Shown here piece by piece: positions 35,201-47,100 of a DNA stretch of 64,000 bases. Positions within the stretch are counted from its first letter, which is position 1; the number at the start of each line of letters is the position of its first letter. Source of the stretch: Pyrenopolyporus hunteri. Its lineage: Eukaryota; Ascomycota; Sordariomycetes; Xylariales; Hypoxylaceae. The notes under the pieces were generated by a model that saw only the letters and a list, made by a program, of their open reading frames with translations, was not told the DNA's origin and did not search any database. Made by a program: the position numbers and the translations under genes. The DNA is taken from contig CADCXC010000004.1 in NCBI GenBank assembly GCA_902806595.1, positions 3,224,001 through 3,288,000 on the forward strand, given 5' to 3'.

Positions 35201-35469
35201 AGCACTACGGATAGCTGACTGTGCAGTTAGGATACTTCACCGGGAATAGTGGAAACCGGACAGCCGCTAATCGTATTTGCGGCATCGAGACTCTGACGTA
35301 TCGCCGTCCCTCGCAGAGGTTTAGCCGATCTGAGTCCCCGAAAAAACTATCTGAGAAGAGTAGGTGCTGCCCTGACCGAAACGGATCGAGTAGCTCGTTG
35401 GACCCGTCGCCTCCGGATCCCGAGTCGTCCACGATCGCTCATACAGGGCATTCAGCTGAACGGCTGTAA
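32287..35469 (+). CDS. Uncharacterised fungal protein with a CxxC...CxxC motif
   Basis: Four exons, 32287-32318, 32434-33679, 33735-35157 and 35231-35469, join in frame to 979 aa. The N-terminus after splicing reads MGPPGSRHRSKSTGSQADQW. A compact segment follows: EEIYLPSTGGVYITKTKNGK, then PAWGRKKPEKLLKEWD. A possible zinc-binding module lies at about residues 355-400: HARFCAACGEVRPGGYHMAD then DYCHRCLRDA. The remainder is Ser/Pro/Arg-rich and probably disordered. For the last intron I used the acceptor at 35229-35230, which keeps an 80-residue basic tail (RRPSQRFSRSESPKKLSEKS). An acceptor four bases earlier would end the protein after VRILHRE. I do not recognise the family. Confidence 0.75.
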
Positions 35470-36151
35470 CCGGACTTCGTCATGTACACCAAATTAGACA
35501 ACACCGACAGATACTGCAGAGTTCACAACCCCACACGGCGACGTAGTTGGCAGTGGACCACTACCTGCTAACCCGGCCGACCTAATTGCCACGCACAAAC
35601 AACAACTGCGATCGCACCGAATTAATAATGGGATAGATTGACTGCGAAATGGCCCCTTCGTTGGTAAGAATCTCAACTCTAATAATACCACTGATGTCGA
35701 TGCCTGAATAGCCCCTGATTACGCAAGAGTAATTGTTCTTACTGCTGCTCTCCAGCGACCCGACAAGTCTATAAAAGCTTGTATGAAACCGAAACGGGTT
35801 CTGTCTGTCTGTTAGGTATAGCAACCTCTTTGATTCTCTGCATGTATGATATAGCCTAGCCGATTGCTACCTCATGGCTCTCTATGAATTTGGAATCAAA
35901 TCTCTTTTTTAGGGGCGTCGCCTGTCAAACCGAATGATATTGTATGAGCTGCAGTCTGCTGTGCTGCTACCTTAGCTATGCACGCAGATGAGATGATCAA
36001 ACTGATTTTTTTTGGTTGCCCATATGGCCAAGAACACATTTACCCAATTCTAATCAATAGCACCGTCCCAAGGACGGTTAGAAATGGAACTTAAGCGAAT
36101 AGGCAGGAACATGACGGAGGAAAAAAAGAGATCTAGGATATAAAAAGAAAT
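35470..36151. other. Intergenic region before the tRNA gene
   Basis: 3' flank of the 979-aa protein gene and 3' flank of the tRNA. A T run at 36005-36014 and an A run at 36120-36127 (reading as Ts on the tRNA strand, about 25 bp past its 3' end) are the only notable features. The A run is a likely Pol III terminator. Confidence 0.5.
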
Positions 36152-36248
36152 TGCCCACTACTGGAGTCGAACCAGTCATCTCCTCATAGCTTCCTTAGTA
36201 GTATTCAGTGAATACTAGTGAGGCGCATTACCGCTGTGCCAAGCGGGC
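36152..36248 (-). tRNA. tRNA-Thr (anticodon AGU) with a ~25-nt intron
   Basis: On the minus strand the acceptor stem GCCCGCT pairs with AGTGGGC (one G-U), followed by discriminator A. The D arm has a three-pair stem with loop AGCGGTA. The anticodon stem is CCTCA/TGAGG with anticodon AGT. The T arm is ACGGG-like: ACTGG, loop TTCGACT, CCAGT, giving a good B box. A 25-nt intron sits one base 3' of the anticodon, the standard position. The mature length is about 72 nt before CCA addition. Confidence 0.93.
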
Positions 36249-36854
36249 TATGTTACTGCATCTGTTATATCTTCTTATATAGTACTGATCAGCTTACGTA
36301 CTCGTGGCTCAATTTTATCTCCCATTCTCACACGACTCCCTCTTTTCTTCATTGTGCTGTTACTATGGCAAGAATATCATATCTCATTATTTCCTCGTCT
36401 TATTTCATACCCCGAGGTGTTCGGATTCCTTGGGGACTGAGCAGGGATAGCTGTCCGAGAATTTGACTAGCTGCACATTCCCGCCTAAACTCAACTTCGA
36501 TATTTCACTTAAGCCGTATTATTAAGATGCCTCCTATTAGGATACCTAGGTAGGTACCTAGGTAAGCGTGTAGCCGCCTGAGTAGGCGTCTAGTCATTTC
36601 CATCGAGTTATTGCTTACAATACGCGGTAAAGAGCTCGTTAAGGTGGGTTAGAGAATTTGCTTTCTTTTTCCCTGGCCTCTTGAATCACCTGTATAATGA
36701 CTAAACCCCCGACTGCTGCTTTACTAGCCCTCGTAGCAAGTGCAAAAACCAAACTGGGAATGGATAGGCCTTGTCCATCCATTTATTCTTCTGCTTTTCG
36801 ACGAGGCGAACCTTCACATTCCATCCGCCCTGGTTCCATCCTGACTCCATTTCG
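36249..36854. other. Intergenic region between tRNA-Thr and STT3
   Basis: Contains the upstream flank of the tRNA gene (internal promoters are in the tRNA itself) and the 3' flank of STT3. One palindromic TAGG/CCTA site lies at 36541-36566. No gene seen. Confidence 0.55.
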
Positions 36855-39359
36855 TTAATCCACCCTCAGGACTCTGGGTCCGCGTTTCTTAGTTGCCTTC
36901 TTCTTTTTGTGCCCCCTCTCAAATGAGGCTGCGGATGCATGATCTCGGCCCACGTTGTCGAGATCTTTTACTTTGTAGATTCTAATAATCCAATTCTCGC
37001 TAGTGTACGCCTCTTCTAGCGTGTTGAGGACTGGTCCTTTGTCGGGAAGCCGAGCGCCTCGGACGCGGTCTTGAGCCTGTCCAGGCGGGAAGAGGGAGGC
37101 GTAATTGTAGTACGACATTTTGTACCTTAAGTCGAGGGGAATTTGTTAGCGAGGAGCGCTTGCCCACGGGGCTATGTCGGGAAAGATACTTACATCAAAC
37201 TGTTCTTCATTGTCTCCGAGGCCTCTCCATCAACCCTATACTCACCCCGGGCTGTGAAGAAGTCGCGCTCCTTGACCTCATCGGGCCAGATACCTTCGGC
37301 AATCCTCACCATCCAGAGAAATTTGTTGATATCATCGCCCGAATAGCCTAGGAGGCCGCCGAAAACAACAAGGACATAGTCAACCTCGTGTTGGCGCATG
37401 ATTGGGTAGCTTACTTCCTCACGTGAGCTCATGGCTTTGCCGACAGTGGCGATATGAGTGTTGTTCCATGTGTTATTATCGACTAGCGTGGGGCGATCGG
37501 CCATGCCGCCGATTTGATAGCCGTAGTCCCACCAGGACATTATCTTAGCATCCTCTTTGGTGTTTTGCCGGAGCCATTGGTAGGCTTCGCGGTAGTCGTC
37601 GATGATGTGCTGGCTACCATCAGGCATCCTGCTCGCTAGAACAACGGAAGGAGACGAATAGGCGTTCGAGGTTACCCAAGTACAGTGTTGCACGAAGATA
37701 AGCAGGTACAGGGTCATGCATCCAGCTACGAAGCCTTTGGACAAAAGGTTGTAAATGCCTACCACGGGTTGCGATGCAGTACGCAGCACGCCGTGCTTTG
37801 ATGCCTTCTTTGTCGTTGCGTCGGGATTCTCCTCTTCCTTGGGATCCGTAGGCTCCGGGGACTTTGCGACAAGGTATGTGTCGAGGAGTTGCGAAACGGC
37901 AATGGCAGCGGCCACACACACTACTGGCGTGAGAGTAAGCATTAATCGCACCATGACACCGGCAAAATAACTTCCAAATAAAGCATAGACGATAATGAAG
38001 ACATGCTCGTCCTCTAGTTTCTGGAAGCAGAGGTAAACACCGGCTGGGAAAAGCCAGATCAACATATTGAGATCGAAAAAGAAGGCTGGCCAAGCGGTCG
38101 GTTGATGCTCGGACACGGACGCGATGATGGGAATATGTATTTTGGCGTATCCAGTATCCCATAACGAATAGAATCGGCCGGACCAAGGCGCGATGTACCC
38201 AAGCGTGGTGAGGCCGATCAGCGCGAGGACCGAGATACCGAAGATAGCACCCAAGCAAACATAGAGGAAGGTCTGGAACTGGCGACTTGGGACGGCTGAG
38301 CGGACGTATTCGAGGAATGCGACAAGTTGGAGGAACCCAAAGATCCCTAGGGCTGGCATGTGCTCGCTAGTGCGAACCGGCAGGAAACCGACGAACGGAA
38401 TCTGCATGCTAGCCAAGGTGCCGAGGGCGTACCAGGTAGTGTAGGAGACGTAGAGGCGCATGCTGAACCGGCCCATGCAGATGAGTACGAAGGCATGTAG
38501 AGGGACCAGGCACGTAATGAAGGCGTACCCACCCCACGAAGCTACCATGTACCCGTAGAAGAGAGCGCACAAGGCACCCCATAGTACTGAGCCTAACTTC
38601 AAAGCCTTGATCCAGAGATAGAAGGTGAAAACAAGGAGGAAAATCGCGATGGCCTCGTTATCGTATGAACCGGCCACAGACCTCGATATGTAACCGGGCG
38701 CAATGCCCATGAAGGCCGCTGCGAGAAGACCGGCGGACGGGGAGGTGGTCATCTCATTGGTAAGGAGATAGGAAGCAAAGGCAGTCAGGCCGGAGAAGGC
38801 CGGAGCAAGAAGCACACAGATATTTCTGATGTCGACGGGAACGGTCAAGGCCCGAAGGAGATGATAGATAACACCACTCGTGACCATCAGCCCGGGATAG
38901 AGAGTGCCTCCAGTAACTCGCCCGAGGGGGTGCCATGTTCGATCGTCAAACCAATCCCAGAAGTCGTAAAATCCGTGAGCAACGAGATACTTGGTAGCCC
39001 GGAAGTTGAACCACGGATCGACTGCGTGAGAGGAAAGTTAGAGAAGACGCCGGCACGCTATATACATATATATATTTATATGTGTGTGTGTGTGTGCAAG
39101 GGGAGGTAATCGACTTACACTCGTGAATTATACTCTCGAAGCCTGCGAGAAGAGCGATTAGTAGGCACACTGGAGGAGAGGGACAAGGGAGGAGCGAGGG
39201 AGAAAGCGTACGAATGACTGAGAACAGCCGGCTAGCGACTGCGGCACCGGCAATGAAGCAGAGAATAATGACCCTTAACAAGGTCTTGGTGCTCTGGTTC
39301 TTGCCTACGTTGATCAGTAAATCAACGGGCTTAGGGTTGGTGCCGATTGTGGCAGCCAT
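36855..39359 (-). CDS. STT3: Oligosaccharyltransferase catalytic subunit STT3
   Basis: Transfers the Glc3Man9GlcNAc2 glycan from dolichol pyrophosphate to Asn in N-X-S/T sequons in the ER. Four exons, 39359-39212, 39142-39119, 39021-37194 and 37125-36855, give 756 aa. Exon 2 is only 24 nt and encodes most of RFESIIHE, leading to the first catalytic motif HEFDPWFNFRATKYL. About eleven to thirteen hydrophobic segments follow. The luminal WWDYGYQI signature is at about residue 553. The last exon continues NSLMYKMSYYNYASLFPPGQ and ends with a basic tail (HKKKKATKKRGPR). Intron 2 contains a (TG)n/(TA)n microsatellite. All key motifs are intact. Confidence 0.95.
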
Positions 39360-40379
39360 CGTGTGTGGTTGCCTCGAGACAATGCAACTAGGTGGTAGAC
39401 GGAGTCAACATCTGAGAAGGATGTGCGGCGAGGTTGTGTGAGAGAAGGGCGAATGATTGAAATTGGTGGAAGTAAATCCCGTATGTAGTTGGCCGCAATG
39501 GATAAAAACAGCGGAAGTGGTGAGAGGACAGCTGGAGCTTTTCAATCCGCGTGTCGCAATCTACATGTACAATACATACGTACGAACAAGAGCTCCACGT
39601 TTGCAGGGGTCCAAACCTAATCTGCCTACATAGTACCTAGTATAATACGATACGTAGTAGTAGTAGCGCTAGCCAATTAGAAGAGGCGCACGGCAGTGAG
39701 GCATGTAGGTACATACCTAGGTACCTAGGTACCTAGGTACGTATGTTATATAGGTTATATCAGCAAGTACTGCCTAACTTAGGTAGGTACCTACATATGC
39801 TTCAGGATAGATCGTTCGCTAAAATATGTCCATTTTATCTAGGCCCCCAAAACTGCCTTAACTACATACAACATACCCATTGCTTCAACTTACTCTTGTA
39901 GAGGCTAGTAGCTCTGGACGCCTACAAGGAGGGTAGGTAATAGACAGAAGTTTGTAGGCTTGCAAGTTTACGTCAATGAATAGGTAGGATAGGAATCCAT
40001 TGAGGAAACCGAGCCGAACCGTTAGGGGCTACCTATGCCTTGAACGACAATGGCATGCGGGATCCGGTCGTTTGAATGGTCTAAGTTAGCACAAGTATAG
40101 GTAGATATCGGACAAATGTACAGCGTGGAACCCAAGGAAATCTATGAAGCAGCTCTTTTCTCTCTTTTTCTTTTTTTGGTGGACCGCATCACATCGTACA
40201 CGGAATAAGTCGTCGGTATAGGAACGGCTCTGACCCAGCTCCGGCGGCATCGAGCTAACTCCTCGCCTTCTCTCTGTGTCTCCGTCTCCGTCTCCGTCTC
40301 CGTCTCTGTCCCTATCCTTGATCTCTATCGTATCCCCACATGCAGCGGATCCGGTATCATTATTATTATTATTACATCC
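39360..40379. other. Intergenic region between STT3 and ATP synthase subunit e
   Basis: STT3 promoter plus the 3' flank of the ATP synthase gene. Repeats: TAGG/CCTA palindromes at 39700-39800, a (TCTCCG)n hexamer tract at 40275-40310, and (ATT)n at 40359-40373. No gene seen. Confidence 0.6.
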
Positions 40380-40796
40380 CTACGGCTTTTCCAGCGCAAG
40401 GGCGTTGAAGTAGGCTTCTAGGTCGAAGTTAGGATCCATGGGGTCTTGGTTCACTATCGGTTGCCGTTAGTATCTATTCGGTCTGCATCTGACGATGAAC
40501 AACGTACGAGCGCTCTTCTGGGACGTAGGAGGAGCCGGGTTTTTGGACTTCGCATACTCGGCCCGGGCCTGCTCTATTAACTGCTGCTTATGTTGGTATT
40601 CCTTTTGTGCCGCTGCAGCCCGTTGCGATGCGTTAATAGATCTCTGGTGCGTAAAACCGTAGAAAATACCCAAGGCAAGAGCCGAGTACCGGAGCACCTA
40701 TCGATATAAAGAGTGCTGTCAGTTACGCCTTATCGCGAAGTTCGGGCGTACGGCAAGCCGAGGGGCACATACGTTGACTCCCGATGAGGTAGACAT
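40380..40796 (-). CDS. TIM11: Mitochondrial F1Fo ATP synthase subunit e
   Basis: Small membrane subunit that drives ATP synthase dimerisation and crista shape. Three exons, 40796-40773, 40697-40508 and 40453-40380, give 95 aa. The first exon encodes MSTSSGVN. The next starts VLRYSALALGIFYGFTHQRS, carrying the GxxxG dimer motif (G-I-F-Y-G) in the single membrane helix. A basic/Ala-rich coiled-coil follows (AAAAQKEYQHKQQLIEQARA). The last exon supplies the family-like end LNQDPMDPNFDLEAYFNAL. Reading through the second intron instead gives an unrelated tail, so splicing matters here. Divergent from the dynein gene. Confidence 0.92.
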
Positions 40797-41552
40797 TGGG
40801 CCGGACCAAGGTGAGATAGAATAAGCGATCTATCAGCTGTGTATGGGCAATGGGATGCCAATTGTCACTATTCCGCAGAGGGGGGAATTGTCGGGGGTTT
40901 GCGTGTTCAAGGTGGAAGTGTAATTGATGAAGGCGTTTTACGGAGGTCTGGGACGGCGTCGGGAAATTTCGCCTTTTTTTTTCCTTGTTTTATTCTTTGG
41001 CTTTCTTATTTTTTTTTTTTTTTCTTCGGGTCAAACCAGCAGAGGGAGCCGTTGCTGCTGCTGCTGCGACCAGCCAGAGAAGGTTGATTGGGTGCATGTA
41101 CTTTTCGTTTGCCGAGCTAAGTGTGGCACCTACCGGGTGTGGACCAATGGTCATGAAGAGATGAAATCTCAAGTTGCGTGCCTAGGTACGTCCATGTACT
41201 CCCAAGCAGCCAGGTACCTATCACAATGCAGCCACCCAGCGGGGTGCACGGACACAGGTGTCGCGATACATGTATCCTGACAAAGAAACGCGCATCACTA
41301 GGCGACTTCCAGTTGTGATTGGGGTCTAAGGGTCTCTTTAGTTTTAACCACCGCGCTCTATTTGGCTCGCCCGCCGAGATACACCATACAACTTTACAAC
41401 TTCTCCTCCTCACCTATCGTAGATAGGGAGACTTCAACCACCTCGTTTAATCCGGGTTCGTTCCGTTTCGCTCCCTCACTGTCTCTATCACTCTCACCAC
41501 CACTCTCAAGAGGCGCAAAAGGTACCCGGCATGGGTCTCGGTGGAGGGCGAG
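40797..41552. promoter_or_regulatory. Shared upstream region of ATP synthase e and dynein intermediate chain
   Basis: About 755 bp between divergent start codons, so it must carry both promoters. It holds T tracts (40974-40985, 41010-41023), a short (GCT)n run (41053-41066) and a pyrimidine-rich stretch (41475-41510) just upstream of the dynein ATG. No conserved regulatory site was identified. Confidence 0.6.
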
Positions 41553-43702
41553 ATGCAACAACGACGAGATGAGATCCTGGCGAAGAAGGCCAAGCTTGCC
41601 GAACTCAAGCGGCAACGAGAATTAAGAGCTAACCAGGCGGCCTCTGTTGCTAGGACTAGCATAGGCGGGCCCAGCGACGTTGGTCTACCCCGGCCGCTAT
41701 TCCTCTCGTCTCTTGCTTCCTCCGTCCTCGCTAACTTGCGTCGTAGCTCATCTCCCCCACCCCGGGTCGCGATAATCGCAAAGTCATCGAGTCCTTGATC
41801 AATAGTCTAGTAGGTGACAGCAGGCCTGCATCCTCTACGACAGGTATCGCATCACCCGGCCTAAGGGGAAGTCGACCCAACAGCGTCCTTAGCGCCGACG
41901 AGCTGAGCGGTGAGCACTCGGAATACGCTTCCCAAGTAAATGGTCAGCCCGCTTCGTCCCAGCCGCAGGTTTTAACCACGGTGCCACTCCAAACAATCTT
42001 CGAGTTCCCTCCATCCCCGGTTAAAGAAGTATTCTCCTACAGCAAGGGCGTGCAGACTACCGATGACTGGACAGCTCCGGCCGCTCGTCCCCGAGCCCTC
42101 TCGGACCCCGATGACGAGGATCTTCCACCTACGACGTCCACGCCCAGCAAGCGGCTGAGTCGATGGAAGCGTGAGAGAGAAGAAGAACTGCGCCAGAATT
42201 TACGGCTGGAGATTGAAGAGGAGCTGAAGGCTGCTCGCGAATTAATCACCGACGGCCCGTTGCAAACGAGCTCCGTGGCCACCTCGAACTTCCCGGCTAG
42301 AGCATTAAGTAACGAGGAACTAGCAGCCGTTGTGGCTTCGGAAGATTTTGTGGATTTCGTGGAGCGTTCGACCAGGGTTATCGAGCGAGCGCTTGACATT
42401 AGCAATGAATATGACATCTTAACAGATTATTCACTCCAGGCCCACGATATTGAGGATGACGATGAGCAGGCAGGCAACACGGGTGGTAAGGGTCGCCGAC
42501 GGGTCAAGGAAGTCGTCCAGTTTTATGATGAACGATGGTCCAAGAAGCGTATGATTAGCAGCATCGACTTCTCGCCCAAGTACCCCGAGCTTATCCTCGC
42601 TTCTTACACCAAAAACCCGTCTGCTCCTCACGATCCCGACGGCATCGTACAGGTGTGGAATCAGCACTCCCACAGTCAACACGAGTTCCTCTTCCACGCC
42701 CAATCCGATATTCTTACTGCCAAATTTTCTCCCTTTCATGCCAACTTAATAATAGGCGGCACGTACTCGGGTCAGGTCCTGCTTTGGGACACCCGAGCCA
42801 AGTCTGCTCCTGTACAGAAAACGCCGTTGACGGGCTCTGGCCATTCGCACCCAGTCTACTCCGTCGACATTGTCGGCACCCAGAATGCGAACAATATCAT
42901 TTCGGTTTCCACCGATGGCGCTTTCTGCGTGTGGAGCGTCGACATGCTTTCCCAACCGCAGGAATCGCTTACTCTCACAACCCCGCCCCCCAACAAGTTC
43001 GAAGACCTCGCACCGACCACGATGGCCTTCCCTCAAGCGGATCCTACGTACTTCCTTGTCGGATCGGAAGAGGGACCGATATATCCATGTCACAGGTACG
43101 ATCGTGCTGGCGCCAAGGCGGGCGTCGACTCGCGTGTTTCCTACAAGGGCCACGCCGCTCCCGTCATGAGCGTCGACTTTCACCCGGCGCGTGGCCCCGT
43201 AGATCTGGGTGATCTAGTGTTGTCCTCATCTCTTGATTGGTCTGTCAAATTATGGAAAGTGCGCGCCCCGGCTGCGACGAGCACCATCGTTGAGAGCGCA
43301 GGTACCGCCGTACCCCCACTCCTCGAATTTGTGCGCGAGGACGTTGTCTACGATGCGGCATGGTCGCCCGTACGCCCCGGCGTGTTCGCTCTTGTGGACG
43401 GGGCTGGTTCGCTTGAGCTGTGGGACATCACTGTAGAAACCGAAATCCCTGTTGCGAAGATCAGCCCTACGCCGCGCAAGGACGGCCGCCAGTTACTCAG
43501 CAAGAGCCTGAACAAAGTCGCCTGGGAACCCAGCGAGGGCAAACGATTAGCCACGGGAGGCATCGATGCTATGGTCAGTGTCTTCGAAGTTGGTCCCGAC
43601 CTGGGTGGCAAGGAGTCGGTCAGAAGCGAAGAGTGGACAAACGTCAAGAAGCTCGTTGCGAGGCTTGAGGCTGTAAGCGGAAGCGTCGCCGGCCTCGCGT
43701 AA
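41553..43702 (+). CDS. Cytoplasmic dynein 1 intermediate chain (WD40 protein)
   Basis: Scaffold of the dynein motor that links heavy chain, light chains and dynactin. Two exons, 41553-41678 and 41747-43702, give 693 aa. The start MQQRRDEILAKKAKLAELKR opens the N-terminal helix known in the family to bind dynactin p150Glued. The 68-nt intron has a GTTGGT donor; after it, DLISPTPGRDNRKVIESL matches family order. A charged helix follows (RWKREREEELRQNLRLEIEE). WD40 repeats fill about residues 280-690 (ISSIDFSPKYPELILASYT, GQVLLWDTRAKS, SSLDWSVKLWKVR, GSLELWDI). Any GTG or TTG starts upstream are not needed. The protein length and domain order are normal. Confidence 0.93.
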
Positions 43703-44158
43703 TGATGAATTTCCTTTTCCTATCTGTTTCAAACCGTCAGGGAGCGCTTCTGGTTATTGATCCTGTATCAAGAGGAGTGTACGGTTTCCGTACATGTGTC
43801 TATGTATTATACCCGGCCTAAGAACAAATGATGAGATGATACGGTGGGCATGGTGTTTTGGCTCCTGGCTAGAACTAGGGTACCTTGGCACACTTCCCGA
43901 CCGTATGTTGTTAAGATTACAGTGCCAGCTTGAGCTTAACCCACGACAGGAGAAAGATGTGTAAAATTTCCCCTTTTTTTTTTTAATTGTTACCTCTCGT
44001 TACACCGTAACAATGTATTTTCTTCTAGTAAACCATTTTTGCGGCTAGAGACCACCTCCCTACCTAGGTAGGTACATAATCAAACATAAACAGCGCTCGT
44101 CTCCGAAGCTCTTTGTATCCGCCATTGTGACTGGAGCCACCTCCTAGCGTACAATCAC
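43703..44158. other. Short region between convergent dynein IC and NUP159 genes
   Basis: About 455 bp of shared 3' flank with a T tract (43975-43984) and one TAGG/CCTA palindrome (44061-44077). No gene seen. Confidence 0.6.
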
Positions 44159-47100
44159 CTATTCGATGTCGTCGACGGCCCAAACGCCCACTCCTTTTTT
44201 CTGTAGGCTGCCCTTGAGCTTCTCGAGTACAAGTGCCCTACGCTCTCGCTTCTCTTTCATGGCTTTCTTCTCCACGTCTCCAAAGCCACCCAGTTTCTTG
44301 CGCGGCGGTGTGTGAAAAACGCCTCCGCCAACACTCGTCACAGATCCCGAAACGGAGTGCCGTAGCACACTACTACGTTGCGGCGTGCCCTCCCGCACCG
44401 AACGTTCTGGGGAAAAGACCGACGTGGCCAATCTCTTGGCGTTCGGCGTGGTAAATGGGGAGCTCTCACGACTACCTAGACTGTGTGAGCCCACCCTCAG
44501 TTTCCGCATCTGATTTTCGAGAACGTCGATATCACCGCTACGCTTCTCAACCATGCTCGTAAGCTTGGTAATAGTACGCACTACTGCTTCAATGGTCGGC
44601 GTCGGCCCACCCTTCCCGCTCGCACTATTTGCAGAGACGATTTTAGCCTTAAGGAGGGTTAGATTTTCCTCAGCTTCGGCTAGAAGCTTTGTGAATTTGG
44701 CGTATTCTCGCCGCAGGTCGCTCTGCTGCGCTGCTTGTTCGGCGCTAAGAGGCAAGGCACGGTTTGCAATAGTCTGTTCCGGATCAAGGCGTGAGGCAAT
44801 GATTTTCTTGAGATCTGCTTGCTTATTGCGGTCACGAACAAGCTCACGGTGGATATCTTCGCATTCCTCAAGCTTTCCTGGCACATCTCTTACTCTTGCT
44901 TCATCAAGAGCATTGGCCAGGTCCTCATCAATAACATGGGCTAAGTCCTTGAGACCGACTAGAGTCCAATCATCCGGACTAGCCAAATCCCGCCTCGTAT
45001 GTTCCTTGGTAGAGAGCTCCTTGTGACCTCTAATGAAGCCTGCGAGAGAACGCGCATTAAGCCCGAGGGTATCAATCATCGAGTTGATATCACGGTACAC
45101 GGCCTCGACCTGTGCCGGCACACTATCGCCGGCCGGGGGGGCCGCACCCGAGTGAGCAATGAATTCATCAAGTTCTAATGTTGGCTTGATTTCCGTTCTG
45201 AGTAACTTTTGAACAGCATCGTCTTCCTCGTCGAAAAGCAACTGCTTTTCCTCGGCCTCTTTCCTCGCCCTCGCTTTCCGCTGCTGCTCGATTGCATCTT
45301 CAGCGAAGCCGGCTTTGTTGCCACCCAAGGACTCGAACCGAGATTGCTGTCGCCTAGACGCGCCGAGAATATGAGATGCCATACCAGGCGCACTAAATGA
45401 TCGCGGCTGGTCCTTGCCAAACATCCTCGCCGGTACTGCGCCTCGCACCGGGCTTGGTGAGCGAGGGCTTACAGGGTTTGGTTGAGGAAGTACAGGGGCA
45501 TTCCGTCCTAGTTCGCCGAAGAAGCTTCGCCTGTCCTGGTCTGGGCGAGATATCGTAGAATAGCTTCCTGTTAGGCCGTCGAATGAGCTCTGGGGCGTGA
45601 AACCAGGTGTCCTATTCATAGTTCCGCTAGAAGGGCTTAGATCTTTGGCAACATCGACCCCGCTACCTTCGCTTACGGCCTCGGTGCCTTCTTCCTCCTC
45701 GGACAAATCGTCATCGTCGCTATCTGATGGGACTGGAGGAGGGTTCGTTGGGAATTTGAACCCAGAACCAGCGGCCTCGGAAGCCGGCTTAGCAATAGGG
45801 AGAGCAGATAACTTGGCTTCATAGGCCTTTGATTGTTTTATAGGATCTGGCGGCAAAGGTGTGTCATGAATGATTTCAGGTTTTGTGATAGTCCCAGGCA
45901 ACGGGGGGGGAGGGATACTATACGCATTCTTATTCCGAACTGGATCAGGTGGCAGAGGAGCATCTTCAACAGGAACAGGCGTTGGTTTGGGTATGGTCTC
46001 GCGATCCGCCTTCTTAGGGGTTAGGTCGTCGAAATCGGGTGGTAAAGAGACATCCTCAGCTCTAGGGAGCGCTCCTTTGGCCTCCGAAGTCTCTGTTGTG
46101 CCTGCGGAAGAGGACGACGAGTCGCCTAACGGGTAAGTAGCTTTACTAGTAGACTCGGGAGGGAGAGGAGCGTCCGGGATACCTGTTAAGGGTTTAGGAG
46201 TCTCCGGCTCTGCCTTCGTTTGGGGGGCTTCAGATGTTGGCGTCTGGGAAATAGACGATCCAAAAACACTACTGAGACTACTGGGAGTTTTCGGCTGGAA
46301 ACCGAAAAGCCCCTTACTCTGTGGGGCTGGCGAAGTTTGAGAATGGAATTTGGACGGTGCGGGCGTTGAAGTTGGCGTAGTCGATTCCACGTTTGTAGAC
46401 GACGCTGGCTGCCCGAAGGTATTCTGCGTCCCAGTAGCAAATGGAGTTGTGGTAGGTGGCTTCGCCGTTTCGTCTACCGCAGCTGCGAAGTTTGTGTCAA
46501 ACATAGACTTATCACCTCCCGGTGCGTTTTCTTCGATATCGTCCCCTGCATTCGGGTCACGTTGAAAGCTGGACGTCAATTTGAATGGCTGTGACCCGAA
46601 AACATTCCCAGCACCCGTACTTGGCTTGGAACTGGAGGCTCGGAATACAGTGCTTGTATCTGTGTCCATAGAGACGTCGGGTGCTTCCGACTTCGTGGAT
46701 GCGAATATGCTCGATCCGCCGCTAGTATTATTCGCTCCAAAGGAGGCAAAGCCACCCTTGTTTGCAAAACTAGCAAATCCGCCACCCGAATTCGCTGAGC
46801 TAAGGCCTCCAGCCCCAAGTGAACCCCCAACTCCGCCCATATTGTTAGTACCGCTAGCGAAACCCGACTGGCCGAAGACAGGATTGCTAGACGAGGCAGA
46901 TCCAGAGGCCCAGGGAGAAGACCTAGCGCCAAGTCCGGTGGATTGCCCAAACGCGGGCGCGGTAGCGGTGCCGAAACTTGGCGTGCCAAAAGAAGACGTA
47001 CCAAATTTTGGCCCTGAAGTAGCCGCGCTCGTACCGAAAGCGTTAGAAGAAGACGATTGGCCTCCCCAAGGCGAATTCTTGGAGCCCAAAGCCGAGGGGC

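Noticed and set aside
42655..43212. 185-codon plus-strand open frame
   Set aside because: It is a shifted frame inside the WD40 region of the dynein intermediate chain.
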